Of a DNA stretch of 64,000 bases, positions 63,322 to 64,000 are shown piece after piece. A model generated the notes under the pieces. The model was not told the origin of the DNA. It was given only the letters and a program-made list of their open reading frames with translations, and made no database searches. The position numbers were made by a program, and so were the translations under genes. Every line of letters begins with the position of its first letter. Position 1 is the first letter of the stretch. Source of the DNA: Picochlorum sp. 'celeri' (Eukaryota; Chlorophyta; Trebouxiophyceae); NCBI GenBank assembly GCA_010909725.1, contig JAACMV010000015.1:620001-684000 (forward strand), in the 5' to 3' direction.

Positions 63322-64000
63322 CTATTCATGGCCTCGATATTCTGCTACATCATCTAGATGCAGCTTCTGCACGTCATTCTCATCATGTACTTGAACAGCT
63401 ACATATTCAGAATGTTTTGAACGATGCAACAATTGGCCTAAACGCTGTTTGTATTTTCCCGCAACAACCATGACTGTTGCACCTTTTTGCCTAGGAACAG
63501 ATGTTTCTAATTGCTCCTGAGAAACATGCTGAAAAACTTCCTTGAAGTCGTCGATATATATGTCACAAACTGTGGGAGATATGACATCAATGACTGTACC
63601 CTTTTTTAAGTACACTCTCCCCTTGAATGCCTTCTTATCAACAACTTTCACACGGATACCAGGAAGCAACCAAGGTTTTGTTTCCCTCCGGGGTAGGGAC
63701 TCATCATGTTTTGTTTTCGCTCTCTTTACTTCTCTATACTTGTCATCATCTTCTTTTCTATGCTTCTTAGTACTGTCCTCGCTCGCCTTCTTCTGACCAA
63801 TCTCAACCAAATCTTTACAGCGAACATTGACAGTCTCCATACTAGGTAGTAACCTCACCACCGCTTTCTCTGAGCCGTCTTCTCGAGCATCACCCACTGA
63901 TTTAACTTCACACTCAAATCCACTATGCCTTCCCTTCTGCACGTACATTTTCTTGCCAACGGCAACTCCTAAGGTACGCCTATCTGTCAATGATGCATGA
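63322..64000 (-). CDS. GPKOW/MOS2-type spliceosomal protein, N-terminus beyond window
   Basis: Homologue of human GPKOW, plant MOS2 and yeast Spp2, which activate the DEAH helicase Prp2/DHX16 in the spliceosome. The visible 225 residues cover the two KOW regions: LGVAVGKKMYVQKGRHSGFE, and WLLPGIRVKVVDKKAFKGR then YLKKGTVIDVISPTVCDIYID. A lysine-rich linker separates them, and the typical end is GATVMVVAGKYKQRLGQLL...LDDVAEYRGHE. The G-patch that should come first lies past 64000. The frame is open to the window edge and no ATG is found, so the gene is partial. Confidence 0.85.
   Translation of the reverse strand, partial: HASLTDRRTLGVAVGKKMYVQKGRHSGFECEVKSVGDAREDGSEKAVVRLLPSMETVNVRCKDLVEIGQKKASEDSTKKHRKEDDDKYREVKRAKTKHDESLPRRETKPWLLPGIRVKVVDKKAFKGRVYLKKGTVIDVISPTVCDIYIDDFKEVFQHVSQEQLETSVPRQKGATVMVVAGKYKQRLGQLLHRSKHSEYVAVQVHDENDVQKLHLDDVAEYRGHE

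Noticed and set aside
1..64000. Mobile elements, CRISPR, viral or toxin modules
   Set aside because: Looked for transposase, integrase, reverse transcriptase, terminal repeats and spaced repeat arrays on both strands and found none.

Overview
This window is nuclear DNA from a photosynthetic eukaryote, most likely a small green alga. The evidence is the gene content: eukaryote-only complexes (26S proteasome, APC/C, exocyst, Elongator, prefoldin, SNAPc, symplekin), spliceosomal GT-AG introns, a Rubisco accumulation factor (RAF1, tied to green-type form IB Rubisco), a sterol C-14 reductase, and several proteins with plastid- or mitochondrion-like presequences. TGTAA motifs, the usual green-algal poly(A) signal, lie just after several stop codons. 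A circularly permuted tRNA gene, a class known from red algae, prasinophytes and nucleomorphs, points towards a prasinophyte. Base composition looks moderate to low (low-to-mid 40s % GC in the stretches I counted). Together with the many short introns this resembles the low-GC outlier chromosome of Mamiellophyceae, but that placement is inference.

I resolve 35 protein genes and one tRNA. Left part (1-21 kb): NAD(P)-binding protein (partial), organellar IF-2, prefoldin 5, lariat debranching enzyme Dbr1, alanine aminotransferase, FolD, Elp3, CPBP protease, Mpv17-family protein, dihydropyrimidinase-like hydrolase, amino acid transporter, ZNHIT2 and organellar DNA polymerase. Middle (21-45 kb): QSOX, a GNAT acetyltransferase, phosphoacetylglucosamine mutase, transketolase, organellar prolyl-tRNA synthetase, prefoldin 2, RAF1, IMP-specific 5'-nucleotidase, sterol C-14 reductase, permuted tRNA-Ser(GCU), Dcp2, APC1 and Sec6. 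Right part (45-64 kb): symplekin, proteasome alpha3, uroporphyrinogen-III synthase, SNAPC1, DIS3L2/SOV, MsrA, Rpn1, EH-domain Pan1-like protein, PP2C and GPKOW/MOS2 (partial).

The layout is very compact and mostly alternates strands. Convergent neighbours are often 10-40 bp apart and in one case their stop codons overlap; divergent neighbours share promoters of about 200-480 bp. I reconstructed about 48 introns from homology and frame. Most are 62-110 nt; the outliers are 36, 159 and 353 nt. The dominant 5' splice site is GTRYG (GTACG/GTATG/GTGCG). All genes look like housekeeping functions: RNA turnover and splicing (Dbr1, Dcp2, DIS3L2, symplekin, ZNHIT2, GPKOW), protein quality control (prefoldin, Rpn1, PSMA4), translation, organelle maintenance and carbon/nitrogen metabolism. 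I see no viral, transposon, CRISPR or defence cassette. The most notable element is the permuted tRNA-Ser gene, followed by splice-site and intron oddities and palindromes at the centres of divergent promoters.
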